DNA of 48,600 nt from Chloroflexota bacterium. GTDB lineage: Bacteria; Chloroflexota; Anaerolineae; Aggregatilineales; Phototrophicaceae. The notes under the pieces were generated by a model, which searched no databases, was not told the origin of the DNA, and was given only the letters and a program-made list of their open reading frames with translations. The translations under genes and the position numbers were made by a program. The stretch spans positions 1 through 48,600 of the forward strand of contig JACAER010000025.1 in the NCBI GenBank assembly GCA_013388745.1, written 5' to 3'. Positions 42,401 to 48,600 of the stretch are shown one piece after another. The number at the start of each line of letters is the position of its first letter. Within the stretch, counting starts at the first letter, position 1.

Positions 42401-42845
42401 GATGGCGGCTGGCATCTGCCACTACAGACAGCGCAGCGCGAACGCTTGAGACGGGCTGCGCCTGACCGCTGAGATTCTGCTCCTCAATCGCATACAGCAG
42501 GCTGCTGAATGTTTTGCCTTCGGCGCTCACCCGCAAAACGTTGAACACCGCCGCGCTTTTATGACGACAGCCAAAAACGAAATGCTCCTGCTGCGTGTAG
42601 CGGTACAGCAGTGCTGCAAACGCCGCTGCGCTGACCATCATGGGTTCGCTGCCGCGCTGGTATGCGAAGCTTTGCAACAGCGCGCTATCCTCGCTGTTTA
42701 GTTCGAAATGGACTGTTTGCATACTGCCGATAAATCCGCTGGAACGCGGTAGGTCTGTTGGCAGTTCAAGGACAAATGGTACGGCGCGATAGAATTCTTC
42801 TAAACCTACATTTACACTGGAACCGGCCCTGTTTGTGGCTACCAT
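39465..42845 (-). CDS. Compact NRPS: partial condensation - adenylation - carrier - thioesterase
   Basis: 1126 residues with GGAG before the ATG. Residues 1-235 match only the second half of a condensation domain (FVLELPTDLPRS, then LLQSFAYQRGSEPMMVSAAAFAALLYRYTQQEHFVFG); the HHxxxDG catalytic motif is absent. The adenylation domain spans about 255-745, with YTSGSTGKPKG near 406-416, SFDVAGEEIYPTLLAGA, NAYGLTETAITS, YKTGDL and NGKIDRKALP. The carrier domain has DNFYDLGGHSLLAIRI, with the phosphopantetheine Ser803. The thioesterase (about 850-1120) starts PPFFCVGGG and has an unusual nucleophile elbow GGCFASG. The enzyme probably activates one amino acid and releases or transfers it; specificity cannot be assigned by eye. 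No other biosynthetic core gene is next to it. Confidence 0.92.
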   Translation of the reverse strand: MVATNRAGSSVNVGLEEFYRAVPFVLELPTDLPRSSGFIGSMQTVHFELNSEDSALLQSFAYQRGSEPMMVSAAAFAALLYRYTQQEHFVFGCRHKSAAVFNVLRVSAEGKTFSSLLYAIEEQNLSGQAQPVSSVRAALSVVADASRHPVIQAAFSFLEMPDSENFTSSGTPLDIALEVYPQETGLHAAFHYRSDLFTPARIEQMARHWQNLLRAALNEPEIPIDLLAMLSANDREQLLVAWNQTARAFPLDEGVHTLFEAQAARTPTNTALFSGGEQVSFGELNARANQLAHYLQRLGVSSGHFVGISMERSIEAVVSFLAVMKTGAAYVPIDPAYPHERRAFMIADTQLKVLLTQQRLLSVLAIETERISAICVDSAWSQIAQYSSENLGLVVHSEQPAYVIYTSGSTGKPKGVLLPQRALVNHNLAIIERYGLSASDRVLHFASLSFDVAGEEIYPTLLAGAAVVIWPQGAAPAINEFLRAVDAAGVTVLNLPTPYWHEWTYALEDKDSVWPGALRLLVIGSERAAPERLAVWQEKAPQQIPLRNAYGLTETAITSLVYDVPYSALNRSEVPVGRPLANTLIYLLDAYMQPVPPGVAGELYIGGRCVASGYLNRPDLSAERFVANPFSNDPTQRLYKTGDLMRYLPDGNIEFLGRIDQQAKIRGHRVELGEIEAALAQHAHVRRCVVIARDDEHGQKYLAAYLVVQGKALVASKWRSFLKETLPDYMIPAAYVLLETLPLTPNGKIDRKALPAPSFDEHEGEFVAPRTPTEIVLASIWGEILGHSQIGIHDNFYDLGGHSLLAIRIFTQIERRLHKHLPMAVLFNAPTVARLAKIIDSTTESDKVVQHSPIIKIQPHGSRPPFFCVGGGVIDLNHLARQLGNDQPFYALHWQGLAAHQTLSASVDMVAEAFIEEIKSIQPRGPYYLGGCFASGLVAVEIARRLKEQGEEVAFLAAIATVPRPRTVAERAQGKVTKILLGGPAKWRDTLTTVYNEILHIGETIENIQHIFWKGAVRLSKITGRPLPFVLRTGLYEEFAVRRATNNYVAPAFYDGEMTLFLPPGWYDSFSVRPQWGWGEVLANTPQVYKIPGDPCTIFSAENVPVLGAQLKALLIRAQEAHTAAV

Positions 42846-43017
42846 AAGTTACTCCTAAGATTAGCCAAGATTACATGTTAATGACGAGTGGTGTGGTAAT
42901 TTTGGTTAATCTTTTGCGTCAATGTTCCTATTGTGCCACAGAAAATCTTGTTATGTTTGGACAGATTCGTTCACAGACATAAAGATCGTGTGAATTTCAT
43001 ATAAGAATTCTCCTATG

Positions 43018-44637
43018 TCAGAGTGTTGTATTCTGACGGGATGAGATAACTGCTTTGTAGTACTCAAGCAGTTCGGTATCCTGGTCACGCCCCCACAGCA
43101 TGGGCGCGCGACTGAGATGCAGGCCTTCGCTGCGTGTGCTTTTGGGCTGGCTGACACCCACTTCGGTGCCGTAATAGATGACAGGCGGGTTAGGCAAACG
43201 CATCTGGGCTGCGGCAGCGCGTTTAAGCGCGTTTTTGTCCCCATTCACGGTGAACAGGAAACGATCCATGTCGTGGTTGTCGAGGAATGTGGGCATGATG
43301 AAGTCGCGCGGAAAATAGGCTGTGTGGCGCTGTACAAACGTCGCCAGCAGATCTTCTGTCCATGTGCCCCAGGCATAGGTTTTACGCAGCGCATCTTCCA
43401 TATGAAAATCGAGGCAGCCATCCAGCCGTCCTATGTATGTACGCAGCGCGTCAGGCGCATCGACAATTTCGCCAAAACACAGGCAGTCGCCTTTTTCTGC
43501 GCGGCAGGCGGCGCGAAAATCCACCCAGAACGACGGACCCGGCCCATGAGCGTAATCCAGACGGTAGCCGTCTGCGTCAAATTCGCGTATCCAGTAACGC
43601 CCGACTTCACACATCCAGGCACGGGTATCGGGGTTAGTGAGGTTGATCTGCGGCATCCCGGCCACACCGAAAAAGGCGCGGTAGCCAACTGCTGAATTGT
43701 CGAAATAGAACCAATCGCGGTAGGGACTCTGGGGGTTTTTCAGCGCGTCTTTAAAATAAGGATGCTGATCGGACAGGTGATTGCACGCTAGATCCAATAA
43801 GACGCGCATTCCCTTTTCGTGCGCCGCCTGCATGACAGCGCGCAGCGCCTCGTCCCCGCCCAGGCGTGGTTCGGTACGGAAATAATCGGTGGTGTCGTAG
43901 CCGTGGTGGCTGACGGGACTCAAGAATGTCGGACTAAGCCACAGACAGTTCACGCCAAGCTCGGCCAAATAATCGATCTTTTCGGCGACGCCCCACAGTG
44001 TGCCGCCACAGAAACCGTTCAGGTCTGTCGTTTGTGTCCAATCATGCCCCTTGCCGGGGTAAAAACGATCCACGAAGATTTGATAAATTACAGCTTTATG
44101 CGCCCAGGCAGGCGCAGCGAGTGTATCCACATGGTAGGTAAATGTGCTGATGCGGCGGTCTTCGTCTAATGAAATCGGCGGCGGCTCTTTGCCCTGGAAA
44201 AAGGCGGCGGCGGCCTTTTCAGCGCGATCCTGCACATCAGGCCAATCGGCAAAAATCTCGTCGCCACCGTCGGCCCATGCGCTGATGCGGTAGCGCACAA
44301 CTGTGCCTTTGGGCTGCGCGGGCAGCGTGCCTGACCAGCGCACGCCGTACCCCCATGCCAGGGTATCCCATATCGTCTCGCCTGGTTGCAGGGCCATCGC
44401 TGTTCCGCTGCTGGCGACACCCCTGCTGCCGGTAGGAATGCTGCCGTCGGTAGTATAGTAACAGGCGGCGTGTGTCAGGTTTTGATCAACACCTATGTTG
44501 ACATAAATTGTGACTGCCTCGCCCGGCATCGGGTCGAGCGGTATGTGCGCATAGTGGTGCTGTAAGCCCTGTTTCGCGGCGCGATGATGTGTCAGTTTAA
44601 GATTGTCGGTGGCCAGTGTTCCAAAAATAAAATCCAT
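43018..44637 (-). CDS. GH13 alpha-amylase-family enzyme (neopullulanase/cyclomaltodextrinase-like), C-terminal domain missing
   Basis: 539 residues from the ATG at 44637, which has GGGAGGG upstream; a frame open from 44829 is antisense-like and rejected. Residues about 1-140 form a CBM34-like N-terminal domain (HHYAHIPLDPMPGEAVTIYVN, CYYTTDGSIP). The (beta/alpha)8 barrel has WAHKAVIYQIFVDRFYPG, DLACNHLSDQHP, nucleophile Asp361 in DADGYRLDYAHG, acid Glu390 in CFGEIVD, and Asp456 in FLDNHDMDRF. After the last barrel strand (PPVIYYGTEVGVSQP) the protein stops at YYKAVISSRQNTTL. The C-terminal beta-sandwich of about 80 residues is therefore absent. There is no signal peptide; it would hydrolyse imported maltodextrins in the cytoplasm. 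Confidence 0.9.
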   Translation of the reverse strand: MDFIFGTLATDNLKLTHHRAAKQGLQHHYAHIPLDPMPGEAVTIYVNIGVDQNLTHAACYYTTDGSIPTGSRGVASSGTAMALQPGETIWDTLAWGYGVRWSGTLPAQPKGTVVRYRISAWADGGDEIFADWPDVQDRAEKAAAAFFQGKEPPPISLDEDRRISTFTYHVDTLAAPAWAHKAVIYQIFVDRFYPGKGHDWTQTTDLNGFCGGTLWGVAEKIDYLAELGVNCLWLSPTFLSPVSHHGYDTTDYFRTEPRLGGDEALRAVMQAAHEKGMRVLLDLACNHLSDQHPYFKDALKNPQSPYRDWFYFDNSAVGYRAFFGVAGMPQINLTNPDTRAWMCEVGRYWIREFDADGYRLDYAHGPGPSFWVDFRAACRAEKGDCLCFGEIVDAPDALRTYIGRLDGCLDFHMEDALRKTYAWGTWTEDLLATFVQRHTAYFPRDFIMPTFLDNHDMDRFLFTVNGDKNALKRAAAAQMRLPNPPVIYYGTEVGVSQPKSTRSEGLHLSRAPMLWGRDQDTELLEYYKAVISSRQNTTL

Positions 44638-44655
44638 ATTTCCCTCCCAAAAATA

Positions 44656-44685
44656 ATTGAGGGTACATCCGTTTGTACCCTCAAT
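44656..44685 (-). terminator. Intrinsic terminator/attenuator between malG and GH13 genes
   Basis: ATTGAGGGTAC (44656-44666) and GTACCCTCAAT (44675-44685) form a perfect 11-bp stem with an 8-base loop. On the minus strand it is followed by TATTTTT and then immediately by the GGGAGGG ribosome site of the GH13 gene. Only readthrough, or a promoter close to the start, would express GH13. Confidence 0.8.
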
Positions 44686-44714
44686 CTTAATCCAATTGCT
44701 GCGCAAAACCTGTT

Positions 44715-45632
44715 TTAACCCTTGACCGCGCCCTGTGTCAGACCGCCGACAATGTAATCCTGCATCGCGATGTACATCACGACAATGGGCGCCGCCCCCA
44801 GCAGCGCGCCCGCGGCGAACAGCCCCCAATTCTGCGAGAATTGGTCACCAAGCACGATACTTAAGCCCAGCGCCAGCGTGTATTGATCGGGCTCGCCAAT
44901 CAACAGCACCAGCGGCAGGATGAAGTCGCCGTAGGTTCCGACGAAGCTGAGGATACCGACGACGGCCAGTACCGGGCGCACCAGTGGGAAGATGATGACC
45001 CAGAAGATTTGCCAGTTGCTCGCGCCGTCGATCATCGCTGATTCGTCTAGCTCACGCGGAATAGTATCGAAGAAGCCTTTCATCAACCAGGTGTTGACGC
45101 CCAACGCGCCGCCCAGATAGACGGTAATCAGGCCAGCGTGTGTACGCAGCCCGAAGGCTGGGATGATCTCTCCAATAGTTTGCAGCAGCAGGTAGATCGC
45201 TACGATCGCCAGGATGTTGGGGAATACCTGAATCAGGAAGATGGTGAGCAACAGTGCGCGTCTTCCACTGAAGCGGAAGCGCGAGAAGGAGTAAGCGCTC
45301 AGCGCGCCGATCATCACTGCCAGAAACGCTGTGATCGTTGATATTTTGACCGAGTTCCACACCCAGAGCGGGAACGGGAACAGGGCGCTGTTCAATAACT
45401 CGTTGTAGTGTACCAGCGAGGGATTATTGGGAATTAACCCCTGTCCCAGAATCGAGCCCGATGGATTGAACGAGGAGGAGATGATAAAAGCTACCGGAAA
45501 CAGCGCGTAAATCAGGGCGATGGCAATCACCAACAGGCGCAGCGCGCGTTCGCGGTACACCCGTACCGTCCAGTAACCCTCTTTCTGTGTGCTTTGTGCG
45601 GCCCCCACCGCCGCGCTTTTGACTTCAGACAT
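44715..45632 (-). CDS. malG: Maltodextrin-type ABC permease MalG
   Basis: 305 residues with six membrane segments (LLVIAIALIYALFPVAFIISSSF, ISTITAFLAVMIGALSAYSF, LLLTIFLIQVFPNILAIVAIYLLL). It has the coupling loop ELDESAMIDGASNWQIFWVIIFPLVRPVLAV and ends DYIVGGLTQGAVKG, as MalG proteins do. The ATG overlaps the end of malF by eight bases, so the two are translated together. MalF and MalG form the channel; the ATPase is not encoded in the window. Confidence 0.93.
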   Translation of the reverse strand: MSEVKSAAVGAAQSTQKEGYWTVRVYRERALRLLVIAIALIYALFPVAFIISSSFNPSGSILGQGLIPNNPSLVHYNELLNSALFPFPLWVWNSVKISTITAFLAVMIGALSAYSFSRFRFSGRRALLLTIFLIQVFPNILAIVAIYLLLQTIGEIIPAFGLRTHAGLITVYLGGALGVNTWLMKGFFDTIPRELDESAMIDGASNWQIFWVIIFPLVRPVLAVVGILSFVGTYGDFILPLVLLIGEPDQYTLALGLSIVLGDQFSQNWGLFAAGALLGAAPIVVMYIAMQDYIVGGLTQGAVKG

Positions 45633-47208
45633 TTTGTGAAACCTCCTCCCATGTCCCGGTGAAGCGGAAGTTCAGGACAGTGATCACCAGCACGATGGCG
45701 AAGATGACAATGGTAATGGCCGATGCCAGCCCGTAATCCGACTGCCCCGACGAGAAGGCAATGCGATAGGTGTAACTGATCAGGATGTCTGTCCACCCTG
45801 CTGTCGGTGTCATCGGCGGCCCTCCCTGATTATACAGGCGGATGACGCCGAAGTTATTGAAGTTAAAGGAGAACGAGGAGATCAAAATCGGCCCCACCGC
45901 AACCAGCAGCAGCGGCAGCGTCAGATTCCAGAAGCGCTGCCAGGCGCTTGCGCCATCCACCTCCGAAGCTTCGTAGATTTCGGACGGAATGGATTGCAGC
46001 GCGCCAGTGCAGATCAACATCATATAAGGGAAGCCCAGCCACATCTGCACGACGAGAACGCCGACGCGCGACCAGAAGTAGTCGGTGAACCAGGGCGGCG
46101 ACCAACCAAACCAGTCGCGTATGACGATGCTGATCGGCCCCAGATTCTCGCTCAACAGACCGCGCCAGATCAAGACGGCGATAAAAGCGGGCATCGCGTA
46201 AGGAATGAGCATGGCCGAGCGCAAAATTTTCTTGCCGGGTACCAGATCGCTGTTGAAGACCAGCGCGAAGCTAAGGCCGACCACAAAGGTAATCAGCACA
46301 GCCAGGAAGGCATGCATGATCGTCCAGATAAAGATTTGCACCAGAGGACCACTCAGCGCTGGACTGGTCGCCAGGTCAATGAAATTACGCAGGCCAACCC
46401 ATACAAAATAGCCGCCGGGAAGCACGCTGCCGTCGGCGGCGGTGTACACGCCGTCCACTGCGGTATAGGCCACCCCGCTTTCGCGATCGGTGAGGGTATC
46501 GCTGGCTTCGTCGTAGCTGTAGCGCAGTTCAAAACGCGCCGCGCGCCGCCCGGAGATGCCGATACTGTCTTCTGCCGTGCCAAACACCAGCGTGGGCAGT
46601 ATGTCATCACTGGCGATTTCGATACGATTCAGCCGCGTATATCCCTGAATGGTTTCCGGGAAACCGTCGCTGTCCAGCGTTCCCACGCCATCCAGCCCCT
46701 CGCCGTTCGCCATCAGCGGCTCGCCCGGAGCAGCGGCAAAAGCGCGGCCCGCCTCGTCGATCAGCCAGAGCAGGTAACGCCCATCTTCAGAGCGATAGGC
46801 CGCGAACTGATATTCGGTCGCTCCCTCAGGGATGAACAGGTTATCACCGCGCGGCTCCAACAGCAGGTCGATGGTTTGCTGTCGTGAGAGAATGTGGCCG
46901 CTGCCGTAGTTAGTAAAAGCGACGTAGATGGTCGAAAGCATAGGGTAAACGACCATCAAAATCATAAGCGCCAACCCCGGCGAGAACCAGCGGAAGGCAT
47001 ACAACTTTTCGCTCAGAAAAAACGCATTAATGCCAATTGTGACAATCACGACCAGTACGCCGAAAACCCAGGCCTGGTCCGCGAACAATCTTGTGATAAA
47101 CCAGATGGCGAAGGCGTCGAGAATTGCGAGGCCGATCAGACGCAGGATAATGCCGACAGGACTTCCCGGAGTGCCACTTCGCGCATCCATTTTTGCTATG
47201 GTTGCCAT
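45625..47208 (-). CDS. malF: Maltodextrin-type ABC permease MalF with large periplasmic loop
   Basis: 527 residues, about 200 longer than a simple CUT1 permease. N-terminal membrane helices (LIGLAILDAFAIWFITRLF, VFGVLVVIVTIGINAFFL, GLALMILMVVYPMLSTIYVAF) are followed by an extracytoplasmic insertion of roughly residues 110-290 (EPRGDNLFIPEGATEYQFAAYRSEDGRYL, SRRAARFELRYSYDE-like segments). This corresponds in place to the P2 loop of E. coli MalF that contacts the binding protein. The permease core has the coupling loop YEASEVDGASAWQRFWNLTLPLLLVAV. It starts 145 bases after the binding-protein gene, beyond a terminator-like hairpin. Confidence 0.93.
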   Translation of the reverse strand: MATIAKMDARSGTPGSPVGIILRLIGLAILDAFAIWFITRLFADQAWVFGVLVVIVTIGINAFFLSEKLYAFRWFSPGLALMILMVVYPMLSTIYVAFTNYGSGHILSRQQTIDLLLEPRGDNLFIPEGATEYQFAAYRSEDGRYLLWLIDEAGRAFAAAPGEPLMANGEGLDGVGTLDSDGFPETIQGYTRLNRIEIASDDILPTLVFGTAEDSIGISGRRAARFELRYSYDEASDTLTDRESGVAYTAVDGVYTAADGSVLPGGYFVWVGLRNFIDLATSPALSGPLVQIFIWTIMHAFLAVLITFVVGLSFALVFNSDLVPGKKILRSAMLIPYAMPAFIAVLIWRGLLSENLGPISIVIRDWFGWSPPWFTDYFWSRVGVLVVQMWLGFPYMMLICTGALQSIPSEIYEASEVDGASAWQRFWNLTLPLLLVAVGPILISSFSFNFNNFGVIRLYNQGGPPMTPTAGWTDILISYTYRIAFSSGQSDYGLASAITIVIFAIVLVITVLNFRFTGTWEEVSQNV

Positions 47209-47254
47209 GCGCGCCCCCTTTTAAGATCGTCTGAAATCCGATGTTTGCAAAAAA

Positions 47255-47277
47255 GGGCGTTTTTAATGGGAACGCCC
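47255..47277 (-). terminator. Terminator/attenuator between malE and malF
   Basis: GGGCGTT (47255-47261) and AACGCCC (47271-47277) form a 7-bp stem followed on the minus strand by TTTTTTGC. A second inverted repeat GCGAGC-GTTC-GCTCGC lies at 47309-47324. Partial termination here would make more binding protein than permease. Confidence 0.7.
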
Positions 47278-47352
47278 AAACCCATCCTGCTTAATTTAAG
47301 GTCACGCAGCGAGCGTTCGCTCGCAGCGCTGTGCAGTGCGCGCCCACTTTAC

Positions 47353-48570
47353 CTAGGGGGTCGGTTCGGGTGTCGCGGCGATCAGCGCGCGGATTTCCTC
47401 ACCAGCAGCGGTGAAGGCTTCCTCAGCCGTTGCATCACCCTGGATCGCCAGCGTGATACCATTGCCCCACGCGCCCCACACCTGACCCATTTCCGGGATC
47501 GCCGGCATAGGCAGACCAACCGCGCCAGCTTCGGCGAAGCCAGGGAAGTCGGGATCATCAGAAGCGGCAGCCGCCGACATGAAAGCCGCAGGGCGGCCAC
47601 CCGCCGTTTGCAGAGCGATCATCGTCTCTTCGGTCGCCACAAATTCGGTTAGGAACGCTACCGCCAGGTCAACCTGTTCGCTCAGGTTATTGACCATGAA
47701 GCCCTGCACGCCCAGGAACGGACGGCCCGGCGTGCCATCGGGACCAGCCGGGATCGGGCTGACGGCGAAGGGTACGCCGGCATCGCGGAAGCGCTGCAAG
47801 AACCAGGGGCCAGAGATGTACATGGCCGCATCACCGCTTTCGAACAGCGCCGTCGCTTCATCGCCGGAGGTGCTGGGGACGATACCGTCGGCCACCATGT
47901 CGGTGACAAATTGCAGCGCGGCGATCGAGCCGGGGCTGTCGATGCCGAGATCATCCGCTAAATAGTTGCCGTTTTCATCCTGACCGAAGACGTAGCCGCC
48001 AAATGCTGTCTGGATACCGAAGAAGTGATACGGGTCGCCGCGCTGGTAGACAAAACCATACTGCGCCGCGCCGCTCTCGATGATTTCCTGCGAAATTTCG
48101 CGCACTTCTTCCCAGGTGGCCGGCGCATCCGCCACCAGATCGGTGTTGCGGAAGAGGGCGACGTTTTCTACGGCGTAAGGCAGCGCATAGAGCACGCCAT
48201 CAATCGTGAAAGCTTGCAGCGAAATCGGCGAGAATTCAGCAGCCAGTTCTTCGTCGAGTTCGATCGCCGCCAGCAGGTTGTTGCTGTTCAGTTCGCCGAT
48301 CCAGTCGTGCGCGCCGATGAACAGGTCCGGGCCTTCACCAGCGGGGGCGGCGGTGACCATATTGGTGCGGATATCGCCGAAGCCAACCTGGACGACCTCA
48401 ACGGGAATGCCAAATTCTTCGGTGAACGCCGCAGCCACTTCTTCCAGAACAGGCGCGCGCGTATCGTCCGCCCAGATCACCAACGCTTCGTCTTGCGCAG
48501 ACACAAAGCTTACGGACAGGCTGGCGACGATCACAAGGATCAGCGCCAAAGCGAAAATTCGCTTGCTCAT
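47353..48570 (-). CDS. malE: Maltodextrin-type substrate-binding protein MalE
   Basis: 405 residues with a near-perfect GGAGG ribosome site at the right edge of the window. The Sec signal peptide (MSKRIFALALILVIVASLSV, ending VSAQ) lacks a lipobox cysteine. The mature sequence follows MalE closely: LVIWADDTRAPVLEEVAAAFTEEFGI, PDLFIGAHDWIGELNSNNLLAAIEL, GVLYALPYAVENVALFRNTDLV, GDPYHFFGIQTAFGGYVFG, MYISGPWFLQRFRDAGVPFAVSPIP, LGVQGFMVNN, and GRPAAFMS. It has a Pro/Thr tail. It binds maltose or maltodextrins for the MalF/MalG channel and is the first gene of the operon; its promoter lies beyond the window. Confidence 0.94.
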   Translation of the reverse strand: MSKRIFALALILVIVASLSVSFVSAQDEALVIWADDTRAPVLEEVAAAFTEEFGIPVEVVQVGFGDIRTNMVTAAPAGEGPDLFIGAHDWIGELNSNNLLAAIELDEELAAEFSPISLQAFTIDGVLYALPYAVENVALFRNTDLVADAPATWEEVREISQEIIESGAAQYGFVYQRGDPYHFFGIQTAFGGYVFGQDENGNYLADDLGIDSPGSIAALQFVTDMVADGIVPSTSGDEATALFESGDAAMYISGPWFLQRFRDAGVPFAVSPIPAGPDGTPGRPFLGVQGFMVNNLSEQVDLAVAFLTEFVATEETMIALQTAGGRPAAFMSAAAASDDPDFPGFAEAGAVGLPMPAIPEMGQVWGAWGNGITLAIQGDATAEEAFTAAGEEIRALIAATPEPTP

Positions 48571-48600
48571 TTTGAGAGTCCTCCTAGATACAGTTCTTTA

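Noticed and set aside
1..48600. CRISPR arrays, tRNA or rRNA genes, insertion sequences, prophage
   Set aside because: No regularly spaced identical repeats, no tRNA-like cloverleaf, no transposase or phage protein was recognised on either strand by reading.

Overview
The window looks like a chromosomal stretch of a moderately GC-rich Gram-negative-like or monoderm environmental bacterium, most probably Chloroflexota (Anaerolineae-like). This is inferred from the gene repertoire only: a SARP/NB-ARC/TPR regulator, a right-handed beta-helix surface protein with Ig-like and calcium-binding repeats, many CUT1 sugar ABC systems, a YesL-type protein beside a LacI regulator, and an F420-type luciferase-family enzyme. 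No rRNA, tRNA, CRISPR array, insertion sequence or phage gene was seen.

Layout. 1-3701 (minus) is the 5' part of a very large secreted repeat protein that runs off the left edge. 3900-7238 (minus) is a large SARP-type regulator, divergent from a small ParB-like-domain gene; the shared intergenic region carries 11-bp-spaced direct repeats of the kind SARP proteins bind. 7911-13783 holds a polytopic membrane protein, a cysteine-desulfurase-like enzyme, a penicillin-acylase-family hydrolase and a TIR-domain protein with an unknown C-terminal domain.

14122-24256 (plus) is a coherent block. A NitT/TauT/THI5-type ABC importer (permease, ATPase, second permease, binding protein) ends at a strong terminator. 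It is followed by an omega-aminotransferase, a CoA-acylating semialdehyde dehydrogenase, a small unknown protein, a luciferase-like F420-type oxidoreductase and a dihydropyrimidinase. The set fits uptake and breakdown of a pyrimidine- or hydantoin-type compound through a beta-amino acid and a (methyl)malonate semialdehyde. The most striking observation of the window is here: about 130 bp holding the Shine-Dalgarno, start codon and signal peptide of the binding protein lie in reverse orientation. Flipping 17124-17253 restores a complete, in-frame, exported binding protein.

24323-28720 holds a YjhG/YagF-type sugar-acid dehydratase coupled to an NAD-dependent epimerase/dehydratase, a divergent SDR dehydrogenase and a small membrane protein. 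28738-37012 is a disaccharide phosphorolysis regulon: beta-phosphoglucomutase, LacI regulator, YesL-like protein, MalG/MalF-type permeases, binding protein and GH65 phosphorylase. A perfect palindrome TTAAACGTTTAA lies upstream of both pgmB and the GH65 gene, with a one-mismatch copy of its core before the binding-protein gene, so one LacI protein probably controls all three transcription units.

37107-42845 (minus) carries an MFS exporter, a COG1092-like methyltransferase and a compact NRPS (half condensation domain, adenylation, carrier, thioesterase). 43018-48570 (minus) is a maltodextrin-type operon: binding protein, MalF with a large periplasmic insertion, MalG, and a cytoplasmic GH13 enzyme that appears to lack its C-terminal beta domain. 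Hairpins after the binding-protein gene and after malG suggest stepped expression.
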